In this document: positions 36,639 through 44,996 of the stretch, piece by piece
Position numbering within the stretch: the stretch's first letter is position 1
How the letters are laid out: each line of letters opens with the position of its first letter
Assembly: GCF_002205895.1 (NCBI RefSeq)
Contig: NZ_NJDE01000006.1
Coordinates: 124,001-188,000, forward strand
Reading direction: 5' to 3'
Length of the DNA: 64,000 nt
From: Saccharibacillus sp. O23
GTDB taxonomy: Bacteria > Bacillota > Bacilli > Paenibacillales > Paenibacillaceae
Translations under genes and position numbers: made by a program
Notes under the pieces: model-generated
What the model was told of the DNA's origin: nothing
Seen by the model: only the letters and a program-made list of their open reading frames with translations
Databases searched by the model: none

Positions 36639-39200
36639 ATGAACGAGCTGCTGGAGCAATTCGCGGCCGCGTACGCGGCCAGAGAAGAAGGACTGCCCGG
36701 CTTCGCGGAAGGAAGAAGCGGCCTGCATTATCCGGCCGCTTTCCTGTTCGTCGGCGATCGGGCGGCCGAGGCGGCGTCGGCCCTGACAGAATTGAACGAC
36801 CGCAAGTACGATAACGCGGCGGGCATCGCGTATTTCCATATCGCGTCAGCGAAGCTGCCGCAGGACGCGCTGGACCGCCATCGTCAGGCGGTGCGGTTCC
36901 GCTGGGACGCTTTCGGCGGAAGGCAGCCGCAGGAGAATACGCTGCGGCGCGATCTGCACCGCGCGTTCTTGGACGAAGACGCGGACCATCTGTTCGAATT
37001 GAACCGGGATCTGCGCCGGGCCAGCCGGATGCTGTCGGAGAACGGCCGATTGTTCGCGTCGTTCGACCGGCTGCATCTGTCGGTCGTCGTGCATGCCGAC
37101 GACGTGATGAACGTGCTGACGCCGGAGATCGCGATGCTCGCCGGCGCGGTGTTCGGCCAATCGTTCAAATCGGTCCAGACCGATCTGTACGTGCTGGTCA
37201 GCGATCAGGAACAATCCGATTCGTTCGGGTATTCCAGCTCGGTCGGGGTGTCTTTCCTGCGGGAGCTGGATCGGATGCAGCGCCCGGAATACGCGTTCTC
37301 CGCGCCGCTTCAGGTCACGGAGAACCGGCTGAAGATCGACGTGAACCACGCGCCGTCGCCGCTGTTCGACCTTGTGTACATCCTGTCCGACAAAAACGAA
37401 CGCGGCATCGCCCAGCCGGGCGGGCTGCGGAGCGGCTACGAGATCGTCTGCCATGCGCATCTGCTCAAGAACCGCCGCCGCGACGGCGGTTCGTCGGCGC
37501 TCGGCCTCGCCGGAGCCGCGGGAACCGCGGAAGACCAGCCGCTGGAAGGGCTGAAGACCGGCGCCGGCCAATATAACAACTCCGCTTTCAAGAGCGGGTT
37601 GGCGGGCGAGTCCGGACGCCGCGGCTTGGCTTCGGGCGGATTCGCCCGGGTGACCCGGCCGGACCGCTCGATCGCGCTGGCCGTGCTGTACCACTTCGCG
37701 CGCGGCCTGAACCGCCGCATGCGCGAGATCCCCGAGACGCCGGCCGCGGAGCAGCTCGCCCGGCTGGAACTGGACCGCCCGCATATGCGGGAGCGGGCGG
37801 CGCGCCTCGCGCCGGACGAAGGGCGGCTGGAGGACATGAACGGCATCATGAGTTCGTCCGCGTCCTACGGCTCCATTCGTCGGATGACGCTGTACGAAGC
37901 GGAAGAAGCGCTGTTCGGGAAGGCCGCGGAGAGTTTCTTCCGCGGCAACTTCGAGGCGGAAGCGCAGCGCAACATGGTCGAAGCCGATATCGGCCGAGGG
38001 CTGCGCGAATACGCCGCCCGGGCCGCGGCGGAAGACGCGCGGCACGGGCTGTACCGGATCGCCGCTTGGAGCGATCCGGCCGAATCCGCGGGAGGAGCGG
38101 CGCAGGCGCTGCTCGAGCGGATGCGCGAGGCGATGCTGGAACTCGAGGGCGCGCGACAGGAACTCGACCGGCTCTACGGCGGGATCGTCGAAGACCAGCC
38201 GTTCCGCAAAGCGCTGCTGCGCGACAGCCAGAACGTGCGCAACTTCGCGCGGTATTTCTTCGAGACCGTCTACGGTCTCAAGCTGAACATCCTGCGGCTC
38301 GAGACGGAGATCGAGCTGTACCGGCGCTACGAAGACGCGCTGATCGCTTTGCACGGCCAGTACAAGGCGAGGGTCCGCCGCGTCGAGCAGCTCGAAGAGC
38401 GGCTGCGCCGCGCCGCGGAATACAGCGCGCGGAGCGCCGACGATTATATCGGGCAGAATCTGATGCCGTATTACGAACGCGTCGTCGACAATCTGATGCG
38501 CGACGCCGAAGACCGGCGGGGCCGCGACTATTACTTCGAGGAGCGCCGGCTCGGCGACCTCGCGGCGCTGGTCGCGGAACGTCCGGAAGACGCGTACGGC
38601 GCGGATTCGGGCGCATCGGGGACGGGCAGCGGAGGTTCGGGCGGCGCTTACCCGGGCGGCGTCTTGTCCGGCATGAGCGAAGCCGGACTGTCCGCCATGC
38701 ACGGCGGCGAGCGCCGTCTGCTGGCGCGGCTGACGGAACTCTGCGCCCGCGAACTGTTGGGCGCGGAACCGCTCGTCCAGACGTACGAGGAGGAGCTGCT
38801 GCGCCGGGCGAACGTGGCGGTCGAATACGAGAACCGCGAGACGATGACCAAAGAAGACTTGTTCCGCATTCTCTACCGGACGCTGGAAGAACGGGCGGCG
38901 ATCAATCTGCGTTTGTTCGATTACACGCAGGAGCATCGCCACGAAGAGAAGTATTTCTTCGGCGACGCGAACGGCGAATTTATGCGCTACGCGCTGAACG
39001 AAGAAGAGACGTCGCGGATCTATCGCGTCGGCTACGTCCATGAACGCCGCAGCGACGGCGTCGAGAAGCTGAACCTGATGGGCGGTTTCCATATCGAAGA
39101 CTTGATGTATTACCGTAACGGCCGCGTCTATTACGACGCTTATATCAAAGCCGGCTATCGGTTCCACGCGATCGACGCGGAGAGTCTGCCGGAAGTGTGA
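36639..39200 (+). CDS. partner protein of the tubulin-like NTPase, unknown
   Basis: An 853-residue protein of unknown family, immediately after the tubulin-like gene (TAA, one base, ATG), so the two are translationally coupled. The first 330 residues look like an alpha/beta fold with hydrophobic strands (RLHLSVVVHADD, TDLYVLVSD, LFDLVYILSD), which may be a second Rossmann or degenerate tubulin-like domain. A Gly/Ser-rich insert lies near residues 655-675, and long Arg/Glu-rich helices suggest coiled coil (about 490-620). There is no signal peptide or membrane segment. It most likely forms a cytoplasmic complex with the tubulin-like protein. Confidence 0.7.
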   Translation: MNELLEQFAAAYAAREEGLPGFAEGRSGLHYPAAFLFVGDRAAEAASALTELNDRKYDNAAGIAYFHIASAKLPQDALDRHRQAVRFRWDAFGGRQPQENTLRRDLHRAFLDEDADHLFELNRDLRRASRMLSENGRLFASFDRLHLSVVVHADDVMNVLTPEIAMLAGAVFGQSFKSVQTDLYVLVSDQEQSDSFGYSSSVGVSFLRELDRMQRPEYAFSAPLQVTENRLKIDVNHAPSPLFDLVYILSDKNERGIAQPGGLRSGYEIVCHAHLLKNRRRDGGSSALGLAGAAGTAEDQPLEGLKTGAGQYNNSAFKSGLAGESGRRGLASGGFARVTRPDRSIALAVLYHFARGLNRRMREIPETPAAEQLARLELDRPHMRERAARLAPDEGRLEDMNGIMSSSASYGSIRRMTLYEAEEALFGKAAESFFRGNFEAEAQRNMVEADIGRGLREYAARAAAEDARHGLYRIAAWSDPAESAGGAAQALLERMREAMLELEGARQELDRLYGGIVEDQPFRKALLRDSQNVRNFARYFFETVYGLKLNILRLETEIELYRRYEDALIALHGQYKARVRRVEQLEERLRRAAEYSARSADDYIGQNLMPYYERVVDNLMRDAEDRRGRDYYFEERRLGDLAALVAERPEDAYGADSGASGTGSGGSGGAYPGGVLSGMSEAGLSAMHGGERRLLARLTELCARELLGAEPLVQTYEEELLRRANVAVEYENRETMTKEDLFRILYRTLEERAAINLRLFDYTQEHRHEEKYFFGDANGEFMRYALNEEETSRIYRVGYVHERRSDGVEKLNLMGGFHIEDLMYYRNGRVYYDAYIKAGYRFHAIDAESLPEV

Positions 39201-39290
39201 GTGCATAAGGGCAGGAGCGAAGCGAAGGCATGAAGTGCTAAAAAACGTAAGGAAGCGCTGCGGAAACATGGGGAATCGAAAATCCTTGTT

Positions 39291-39480
39291 CAAAATAAGG
39301 CCGAATATCCGCTTATTTTGATCGAATACCGCCATTTATCGAAAATAAGTACAAGAATCCTCTTAATTTCGGCTCGTCCGAGGTTTTTACGCACTCAATG
39401 ACGGAAATAAAGGGATTTAAGTCCTTATTCGTTCTGAGCTGGCGATTGGCTGCGAAATAAGCGGATTTATGGACTTAATC
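39291..39480 (+). repeat. four AATAAG/CTTATT short inverted repeats
   Basis: Four related imperfect palindromes of 27-30 bp lie at 39291-39320, 39341-39370, 39404-39430 and 39454-39480. Each has a GAAATAAG-type left arm, a GGA-to-TCC centre and a CTTATTTC-type right arm; the first is a perfect 9-bp pair CAAAATAAG/CTTATTTTG. They fill most of the 458-bp gap; no gene is seen there. Confidence 0.6.
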
Positions 39481-39658
39481 ACTTTAACTTTAGCGCAGCT
39501 AAGGAATTAAGGTGTACGCAAAGACTCGGTATCTTGTCAACACTACAGGTAAGGTTACGCTCCCCTAAATCGCGCTTGAAACGTGTGCGTTGCAGGAAAG
39601 CATAAATCTCTGATCAAGAGTTGAGAGGGTACTCAGACACAGAAAAGGGGGAAGAAGA

Positions 39659-40930
39659 ATGCAGCGCAAGATCAATCTGCTTCTTCTGCTGCTGGCGCTT
39701 GTCGGCGGCGCGGTCGGATTCGGCATCGGAGAATGGCTGCTGAGCCGATATGAAGGAGAAATGTCCAGCATTCTGCTGGTCGGCATCTATTTCGGCGTGC
39801 TGGCTTTCTGCATCGGACTGGGCTGTCTGGTCGCGGAGATGATCTCGCCGAAGCTTAACGGCCGATCGTGGAGAGAACGGTATTCGGGATTGTCGTGGAA
39901 ATTGATCGTGCCCGTGACGTTGGCGGCTTTTCTCGCGCTCGGTTCGCTGTTCGAGTTCGTCTACGAGCTGGATCTGGGCGGCGTGAAGCGGGTGAACGAC
40001 ATCGTGCTGGTCATCGACAATTCGGAGAGTATGCTTACGAACGATCCGAATAATCAACGTTTTACCGCTGCCAAAGACCTGATCGCGCGGATGGACGCGG
40101 ATAAACGGGTTGCCGTCGTCGCTTTCGACGACGTACCGCTTCTGGTGCAGCCTTTTGCTTCAGTAGCAACCGACTCGGAGAAGCAGCAGGTATACGCCAA
40201 GATCGACAATATCGAAGAGGCCATGTACGGAACCAATATTGCCAAAGCCCTGACCGAGACCATGCAGCATATTCAGGAAAAAGGCGATTCGAACAGCGGT
40301 TCCATGGTCATCCTGCTCTCCGACGGCGCGACGGAAAACGAGATCGATTCCGTGATATCCGATTATCGCGACCAACGCATTCCGGTCAACACGCTCGGGC
40401 TCGGTACGGAAAGTTCCGGCAACTTCGCGCTGCTCCGGAACATCGCGGAGCGTACCGGCGGAACTTATACGGATGTCGCCAACGCCGACCAGATCTCGCT
40501 GGCGTTCCAAGACATCTACCGCAATCTCGACGATCACACGCTGCTCACCGAACGCACCGGCGCGCCGGCGGCCAGCACGTATTTGCAGATTCTGCATATC
40601 GCGCTGATCCTGCTGATCGGAGCCGCGCTCGGCGTGGCACTGGGCTTGATGTTCGACAATCGTTTCCTCGCCAAAAGTTTCGGAATCGGCGGCGCGTTCG
40701 CGGGTTTGATCGCCGGATTGATCCTCGAATTCGGACTGCAAGGCGAGAGCCTCGGCGCGCCTTCGGTCAGACTGTTGGCGGATCTGACGCTTGCCGCGAT
40801 CATCGCGCTGTTCACCGTGATCGTCCCGATCAGCGACCATCGCCGCCGCGAACGTGGAAACAAAGGGGCAAAGCTGAACCCTTCGGCCGGCATGGGACGA
40901 CGTCCGGGCGACCGGAGCAGCGGCTTCTGA
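39659..40930 (+). CDS. membrane-embedded vWA protein 3
   Basis: A 423-residue integral membrane protein with three hydrophobic segments before the vWA domain (about 8-28, 38-60 and 83-103), a vWA domain (about 112-290) with MIDAS Asp120-x-Ser122-x-Ser124, a Gly-Thr segment (MYGTNIAKAL) and the Asp of LLSDGA, and then three more hydrophobic segments (about 305-325, 335-357 and 370-385). It ends in a basic tail. The domain therefore lies between two membrane blocks, unlike the tail-anchored vWA 1 and 2. AAAAGGGGG precedes the ATG. It is 458 bp after the tubulin-like partner, in the same direction. Confidence 0.85.
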   Translation: MQRKINLLLLLLALVGGAVGFGIGEWLLSRYEGEMSSILLVGIYFGVLAFCIGLGCLVAEMISPKLNGRSWRERYSGLSWKLIVPVTLAAFLALGSLFEFVYELDLGGVKRVNDIVLVIDNSESMLTNDPNNQRFTAAKDLIARMDADKRVAVVAFDDVPLLVQPFASVATDSEKQQVYAKIDNIEEAMYGTNIAKALTETMQHIQEKGDSNSGSMVILLSDGATENEIDSVISDYRDQRIPVNTLGLGTESSGNFALLRNIAERTGGTYTDVANADQISLAFQDIYRNLDDHTLLTERTGAPAASTYLQILHIALILLIGAALGVALGLMFDNRFLAKSFGIGGAFAGLIAGLILEFGLQGESLGAPSVRLLADLTLAAIIALFTVIVPISDHRRRERGNKGAKLNPSAGMGRRPGDRSSGF

Positions 40931-41207
40931 TCTTCGGCCGAAGCGGAGCCGCGGAAGGTTCTGTCTTTTCGGCGAGGCCAGGCGGCGTGTTCGATGTTTC
41001 GTTTTCGGAACGGAAGGCCGATCCGGTCGCGACAGGTTTTCCGCCAAGAATCGCTCGCTTTTCCGGTTGACGGATTTCGGGTACGGGTAAGGAATGTTGT
41101 GTGTAATTAAATGACATCCTATCGAATGTTGGATTTCGCCACGTTTACGCGTATCGCGAATCCGATTTCACCCAACCCGAATCCCGAACCCGAAAGGAAG
41201 AGACAAG

Positions 41208-42554
41208 ATGACTTCATTTGACGTATTGTTTATCGGCAGCGGACAGGCGGCTTGGAACGCGGCGCTGCCGCTGACGGCGGCAGGCAAGAAAGTCGCGCTC
41301 GTCGAGCGCCGCAAGATCGCGGGCGTATGCACCACCTACGGCTGCAATCCCAAGATCATCTTGGACGGCCCGATCAAAGTCATGGAAGACGCGCAGCGAT
41401 ACCGGGGCATCGGCATGGACAGCCGCTTCGAACTGGATTGGTCCAAGCTGATGGAGCATAAGAACTCGATCCTCGATCCGCTGCCCGATTTTCTGGGCAA
41501 AAGGCTGGAAGACGCGGGCGTGACGATTCTGCGCGGCGACGCGACCTTCGAAGACGCGCATACGATCGTCGTCAACGGCGAGCGTTACGGAGCGGAGAAA
41601 TTCGTCATCGCGGCCGGACAGCGTCCGATGCTGCCGGATATTCCGGGCGCGGAACTGCTGAAGACCAGCGACGACTTCCTGCATCTTCCCGAGCTGCCGA
41701 AACGGATCGTGCTGATCGGAGCGGGTTACGTGGCGATGGAGATCGCGTCGATCGCGTCCAAAGCCGGTTCGCGGGTCGACGTGGTGCAGAGTTCCGACCG
41801 GGCGCTGTCGGAATTCCATCAGCCGTATGTCGATAAGCTGGTCGACAAGATGCGCGAAGACTGCGTGAACTTTAACTTCGAAGACCGCGCCTTGCGAGTA
41901 GAAGAACGCGGCGGAGAGTTCGCGGTCACCACGGAAAAAGGACTGTCGCTATCCGCCGATCTGGTCATCAACGCGACGGGGCGCATTCCGAACACGGACG
42001 GACTGGGTCTGGAAGCGGCCGGCGTCGAGTACACGGAAAAAGGCGTCGTCGTCGACGAATACTTACGCACGTCGCAGCCGCATATCTATGCCAGCGGCGA
42101 CGTGATCGACAAAAAGCAGCCGCGCCTGACGCCGACTTCGGTCTTCGAGGCGAAGTATCTGGGCGGCCTGCTGTCGGGCGCGTCCGACGCGCCGATCGAT
42201 TATCCGCCGATCGCCACGATCGCGTTCACGCTGCCGCGCATCGCGCAGATCGGCGTGACGCCGACCGAAGCGGAAGGTTCGGACGCTTATACGGTCAAGC
42301 CGGTCGAACTCGGCAAACAGTGGGATTTCGCCGGTCGCGGCGATACCGACGCGCATATGACGCTGGTCTACGATAGCGAAGACCGGATCGTCGGCGCGGC
42401 CGTCTACAGCCGCGAAGCGCTGGACGTGATCAATGCGCTGACGCCGGTCATCACGCTCAAACTGACGGCCGAGCAGGCGGACCGTCTGGTCTACGCTTTC
42501 CCTTCGTTCGAGTCGACGATCCCGGGACTGCTGCATCAAGGCGCGAAGTCGTAA
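41208..42554 (+). CDS. NAD(P)/FAD-dependent disulfide oxidoreductase-like protein
   Basis: A 448-residue class I pyridine-nucleotide-disulfide oxidoreductase relative (glutathione reductase or dihydrolipoyl dehydrogenase fold). The FAD loop GSGQAAWNAA (about residues 9-18), the redox pair CTTYGC (about 41-46), the NAD(P) loop GAGYVAMEIAS (about 168-178) and the second FAD motif YASGDV are present. The C-terminal HPTxxE catalytic His motif is replaced by FPSFEST, so the normal proton relay is missing. GAAAGGAAGAGA precedes the ATG. It ends ahead of its own terminator and is probably a bystander in the vWA/GTPase cluster. Confidence 0.88.
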   Translation: MTSFDVLFIGSGQAAWNAALPLTAAGKKVALVERRKIAGVCTTYGCNPKIILDGPIKVMEDAQRYRGIGMDSRFELDWSKLMEHKNSILDPLPDFLGKRLEDAGVTILRGDATFEDAHTIVVNGERYGAEKFVIAAGQRPMLPDIPGAELLKTSDDFLHLPELPKRIVLIGAGYVAMEIASIASKAGSRVDVVQSSDRALSEFHQPYVDKLVDKMREDCVNFNFEDRALRVEERGGEFAVTTEKGLSLSADLVINATGRIPNTDGLGLEAAGVEYTEKGVVVDEYLRTSQPHIYASGDVIDKKQPRLTPTSVFEAKYLGGLLSGASDAPIDYPPIATIAFTLPRIAQIGVTPTEAEGSDAYTVKPVELGKQWDFAGRGDTDAHMTLVYDSEDRIVGAAVYSREALDVINALTPVITLKLTAEQADRLVYAFPSFESTIPGLLHQGAKS

Positions 42555-42733
42555 TCGAGTACGCTGACCGCTTGAGATGTTGGTTTTCGCCCCCGAGATT
42601 TCGTACCTAACCCGTGTACGAAGTCTCCTACGGCAAACCCGCTTGAACCGTGCGCGTTTCCGAAAGGCTCAAACCTTAGATGAAATGCGGTCAACTCGCC
42701 GGAGCGGTTTCGGCTTCGAACTCCCGAACGCGC

Positions 42734-42779
42734 AGACGGCCGATCCGACAGCAAGGCTGTCCGGAATCGGCCGTTTTTG
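42734..42779 (+). terminator. terminator after the oxidoreductase gene
   Basis: ACGGCCGAT at 42736-42744 pairs with ATCGGCCGT at 42766-42774, with an inner GACAGC/GCTGTC stem, followed by TTTTT. The preceding 180 bases hold nothing recognised. Confidence 0.88.
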
Positions 42780-42861
42780 CGCGGGAAGACGCGTTCGGCC
42801 GATGGCGGCCGGCCGCTTGAGGCCCCGGCTCAAGGCGGGGGATGCAAGCAGCCGGCTGTGT

Positions 42862-42867
42862 TATAAT
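42862..42867 (+). promoter_or_regulatory. possible promoter of the GTPase sub-operon
   Basis: A perfect TATAAT lies between the terminator and the next gene, about 115 bp before its start. No convincing -35 box was found. Confidence 0.35.
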
Positions 42868-42979
42868 GGGAGAAGTTGTGAAGAGAGAAACAACGTCCGA
42901 GGCGGTAACGGATTCCACGCCTTGCCGATCGATCGGAAGTTGACGAATCAAGACAAGTTGACGAAAGGGGACATCCGGG

Positions 42980-43678
42980 ATGCGGTATATCGAAGCGGGT
43001 CCGGACACGCCGGTCATTCGCGAACTGACGCGCCGCGTGAGCGGGGACGTCTGCACGCTGCAATGGCATTGGCCGGTCGGCACGGATTCGGTTTATATCG
43101 GCCGCCGCGCGCTGGACGCGCACCATGCCGAAGCGTCGAACCCGGGGGCGCTGCCGTTCGGAGCCGCGGAACCCGAGAATTTCGGGGCGGGCGAAGACTT
43201 CGGGATCTCCGAGTTGAAGCTGTACACGCGCGAAGAATACAAAGCTTCCGGCGGTTACCGGGACCGTCTGGACGGGATCGGACGTTACGCTTATACGGTA
43301 TATGCCGCGCTGCCGGGTTCCGGCGAGCCGGTATTGGTACGCCAGCCGCCAAGCGAGAACACGGTGGAGACGCCTGCGGGCAGAGCGAAGATCCGCTACG
43401 CCGTGCGGGAGAAGAAGCCGCTGTTCCGCGCTTACAAGACGGTAAGGATCGAACTGTCTTGCGAAGTGCCGCTGGGCGAAGGCGTGCTCTGCTACGTGAA
43501 GAAAAGCGGGGCTTACCCGACCGGCCCGCAGGACGGCACGGTCTATCCGTTCGCCGCGCCGTTTCCGGCCGGACGCACGGCTCTGCCCGAGATCGAGGTC
43601 GGCAAAAACGATTATGTCCGGGTATTTTTCACGGACGGCAAAAAGTACGGCCAACTCTACGAGCTGCTGCCCGAATAA
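42980..43678 (+). CDS. unknown beta-rich protein before the GTPase gene
   Basis: A 232-residue protein with no recognised family. It is predicted beta-rich, with many aromatic residues and short strands (CTLQWHWP, YAYTVYAAL, VRIELSCEVPL, VRVFFTDGKKYG), suggesting a beta sandwich. There is no signal peptide, membrane segment or metal motif. AAAGGGG precedes the ATG. It is 58 bases before the GTPase gene and probably cotranscribed with it and the GAP1-like gene; the context suggests a partner in the same assembly. Confidence 0.65.
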   Translation: MRYIEAGPDTPVIRELTRRVSGDVCTLQWHWPVGTDSVYIGRRALDAHHAEASNPGALPFGAAEPENFGAGEDFGISELKLYTREEYKASGGYRDRLDGIGRYAYTVYAALPGSGEPVLVRQPPSENTVETPAGRAKIRYAVREKKPLFRAYKTVRIELSCEVPLGEGVLCYVKKSGAYPTGPQDGTVYPFAAPFPAGRTALPEIEVGKNDYVRVFFTDGKKYGQLYELLPE

Positions 43679-43736
43679 GGCGCGCGGCGAACGCACAGAT
43701 TCGATGGATCAATAATAATCATTAGGGGGAACGGGG

Positions 43737-44993
43737 ATGGGTTTTTTCAGTCGTTTTATGCGCAAGTCTCAAGAAGAACCGAGGCCGCTGTTTTACGACA
43801 TCGTCTGCCCGTACTGCTTCAGCAAATTTTCGCCGGAAGAAGTCGTCTTCCGGGCGTCGCATTATCGGGAGGACGACGAAGATTTCGCGCTGCGCGAAGA
43901 CGAGCCGCTGAACCGGTATCGGGCGCGGTTCGGGCTGGATTCGCTGTACGATATGGAAGCGATTCTGAAACCGCAGGATATCCTGCCGGAGCACCGCATC
44001 TATACGGACAACGTGCTGACGGGACTGACGGACCGCTACGGAGAAACGACGCGCCGCCGGTTGTGCCCGCACTGCCATAACGAACTGCCGATCACGGCTG
44101 GCAAAGTGCCGAGCAACATCATCTCGATCGTGGGCGCGTCGCAGGTCGGCAAGTCCGTTTACATGACGTCGCTGATCCATACGCTTCAGCAGACGACGGC
44201 CGATCGTTTCGACGCCGCCTGCATGCCGCTGAACGCGGAGATCAGCCGCAAGTTCCGCATGAATTACGAAGATCCGCTGTTCGAACGCGGCGATCTGCTC
44301 GCGTCCACGCAGAAGGAGCGGATGCAGGAACCGTTCATTTTCCAATTCGTGTTCAAGGACGAACGCAAAGCGCCGCTGACGCTCGTATTTTTCGACGTGG
44401 CGGGCGAAGGCATGGTGGATCAGGAGTACCTGAATCTGCACGGCCGACATATCAAGAATTCCGCGGGCATCCTGTTCATGGTCGATCCGCTTCAGATCCG
44501 TTCGATCCGCGAGCGGCTGCGCATCATGCAGGGCGACAAGCCGGGCGAATGGACCAGCGTGTACGACGAACCGCGCGACGTGGTACTGACCATGTTCGGC
44601 GACTTTATCGCGCATCAGGAGAAAGGCAAGACCGATATCCCGACCGCGGTCGTGCTGACCAAAAGCGACATGCTGCGCGCGCTGGCGGAAGAAGACGGCG
44701 ATTACCTGCGCGCGAACAGCAATATTTTCAACAATTTGGAGCATCACGACTATTTCGATCTGACCGAGTTCGGCAATATCGACGGCGAAGTGCGGCGCTT
44801 CATCGAGAAGGTCGATCGGCCGTTCAAAGGCACGATGGACGTCTACTTCAACGAGACCGGCTATTTCGCGGTATCGGCGCTCGGCAGCAATCCGGTCGAA
44901 CAGAAAGTTCAGGGCGTGGTCAGTCCGATCCGCGTCGACGAACCGTTTATCTGGCTGCTCTACAAATTGAAATACATCGAGGGGAGAGAATAG
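43737..44993 (+). CDS. zinc-ribbon P-loop GTPase, TRAFAC/DO-GTPase2 type
   Basis: A 418-residue cytoplasmic GTPase. A split zinc ribbon is formed by Cys24/Cys27 and Cys110/Cys113. The GTPase domain has the P-loop GASQVGKS (133-140), a Walker B/G3 motif FDVAGEG (Asp220, Gly223) and a G4 motif TKSD (308-311). This arrangement fits the double-GTPase 2 (DO-GTPase2) branch that comparative genomics places beside GAP1 proteins. A ribosome site GGGGGAACGGGG precedes the ATG. The next gene begins three bases after the stop. It is the likely switch of the assembly. Confidence 0.85.
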   Translation: MGFFSRFMRKSQEEPRPLFYDIVCPYCFSKFSPEEVVFRASHYREDDEDFALREDEPLNRYRARFGLDSLYDMEAILKPQDILPEHRIYTDNVLTGLTDRYGETTRRRLCPHCHNELPITAGKVPSNIISIVGASQVGKSVYMTSLIHTLQQTTADRFDAACMPLNAEISRKFRMNYEDPLFERGDLLASTQKERMQEPFIFQFVFKDERKAPLTLVFFDVAGEGMVDQEYLNLHGRHIKNSAGILFMVDPLQIRSIRERLRIMQGDKPGEWTSVYDEPRDVVLTMFGDFIAHQEKGKTDIPTAVVLTKSDMLRALAEEDGDYLRANSNIFNNLEHHDYFDLTEFGNIDGEVRRFIEKVDRPFKGTMDVYFNETGYFAVSALGSNPVEQKVQGVVSPIRVDEPFIWLLYKLKYIEGRE

Positions 44994-44996
44994 CAG

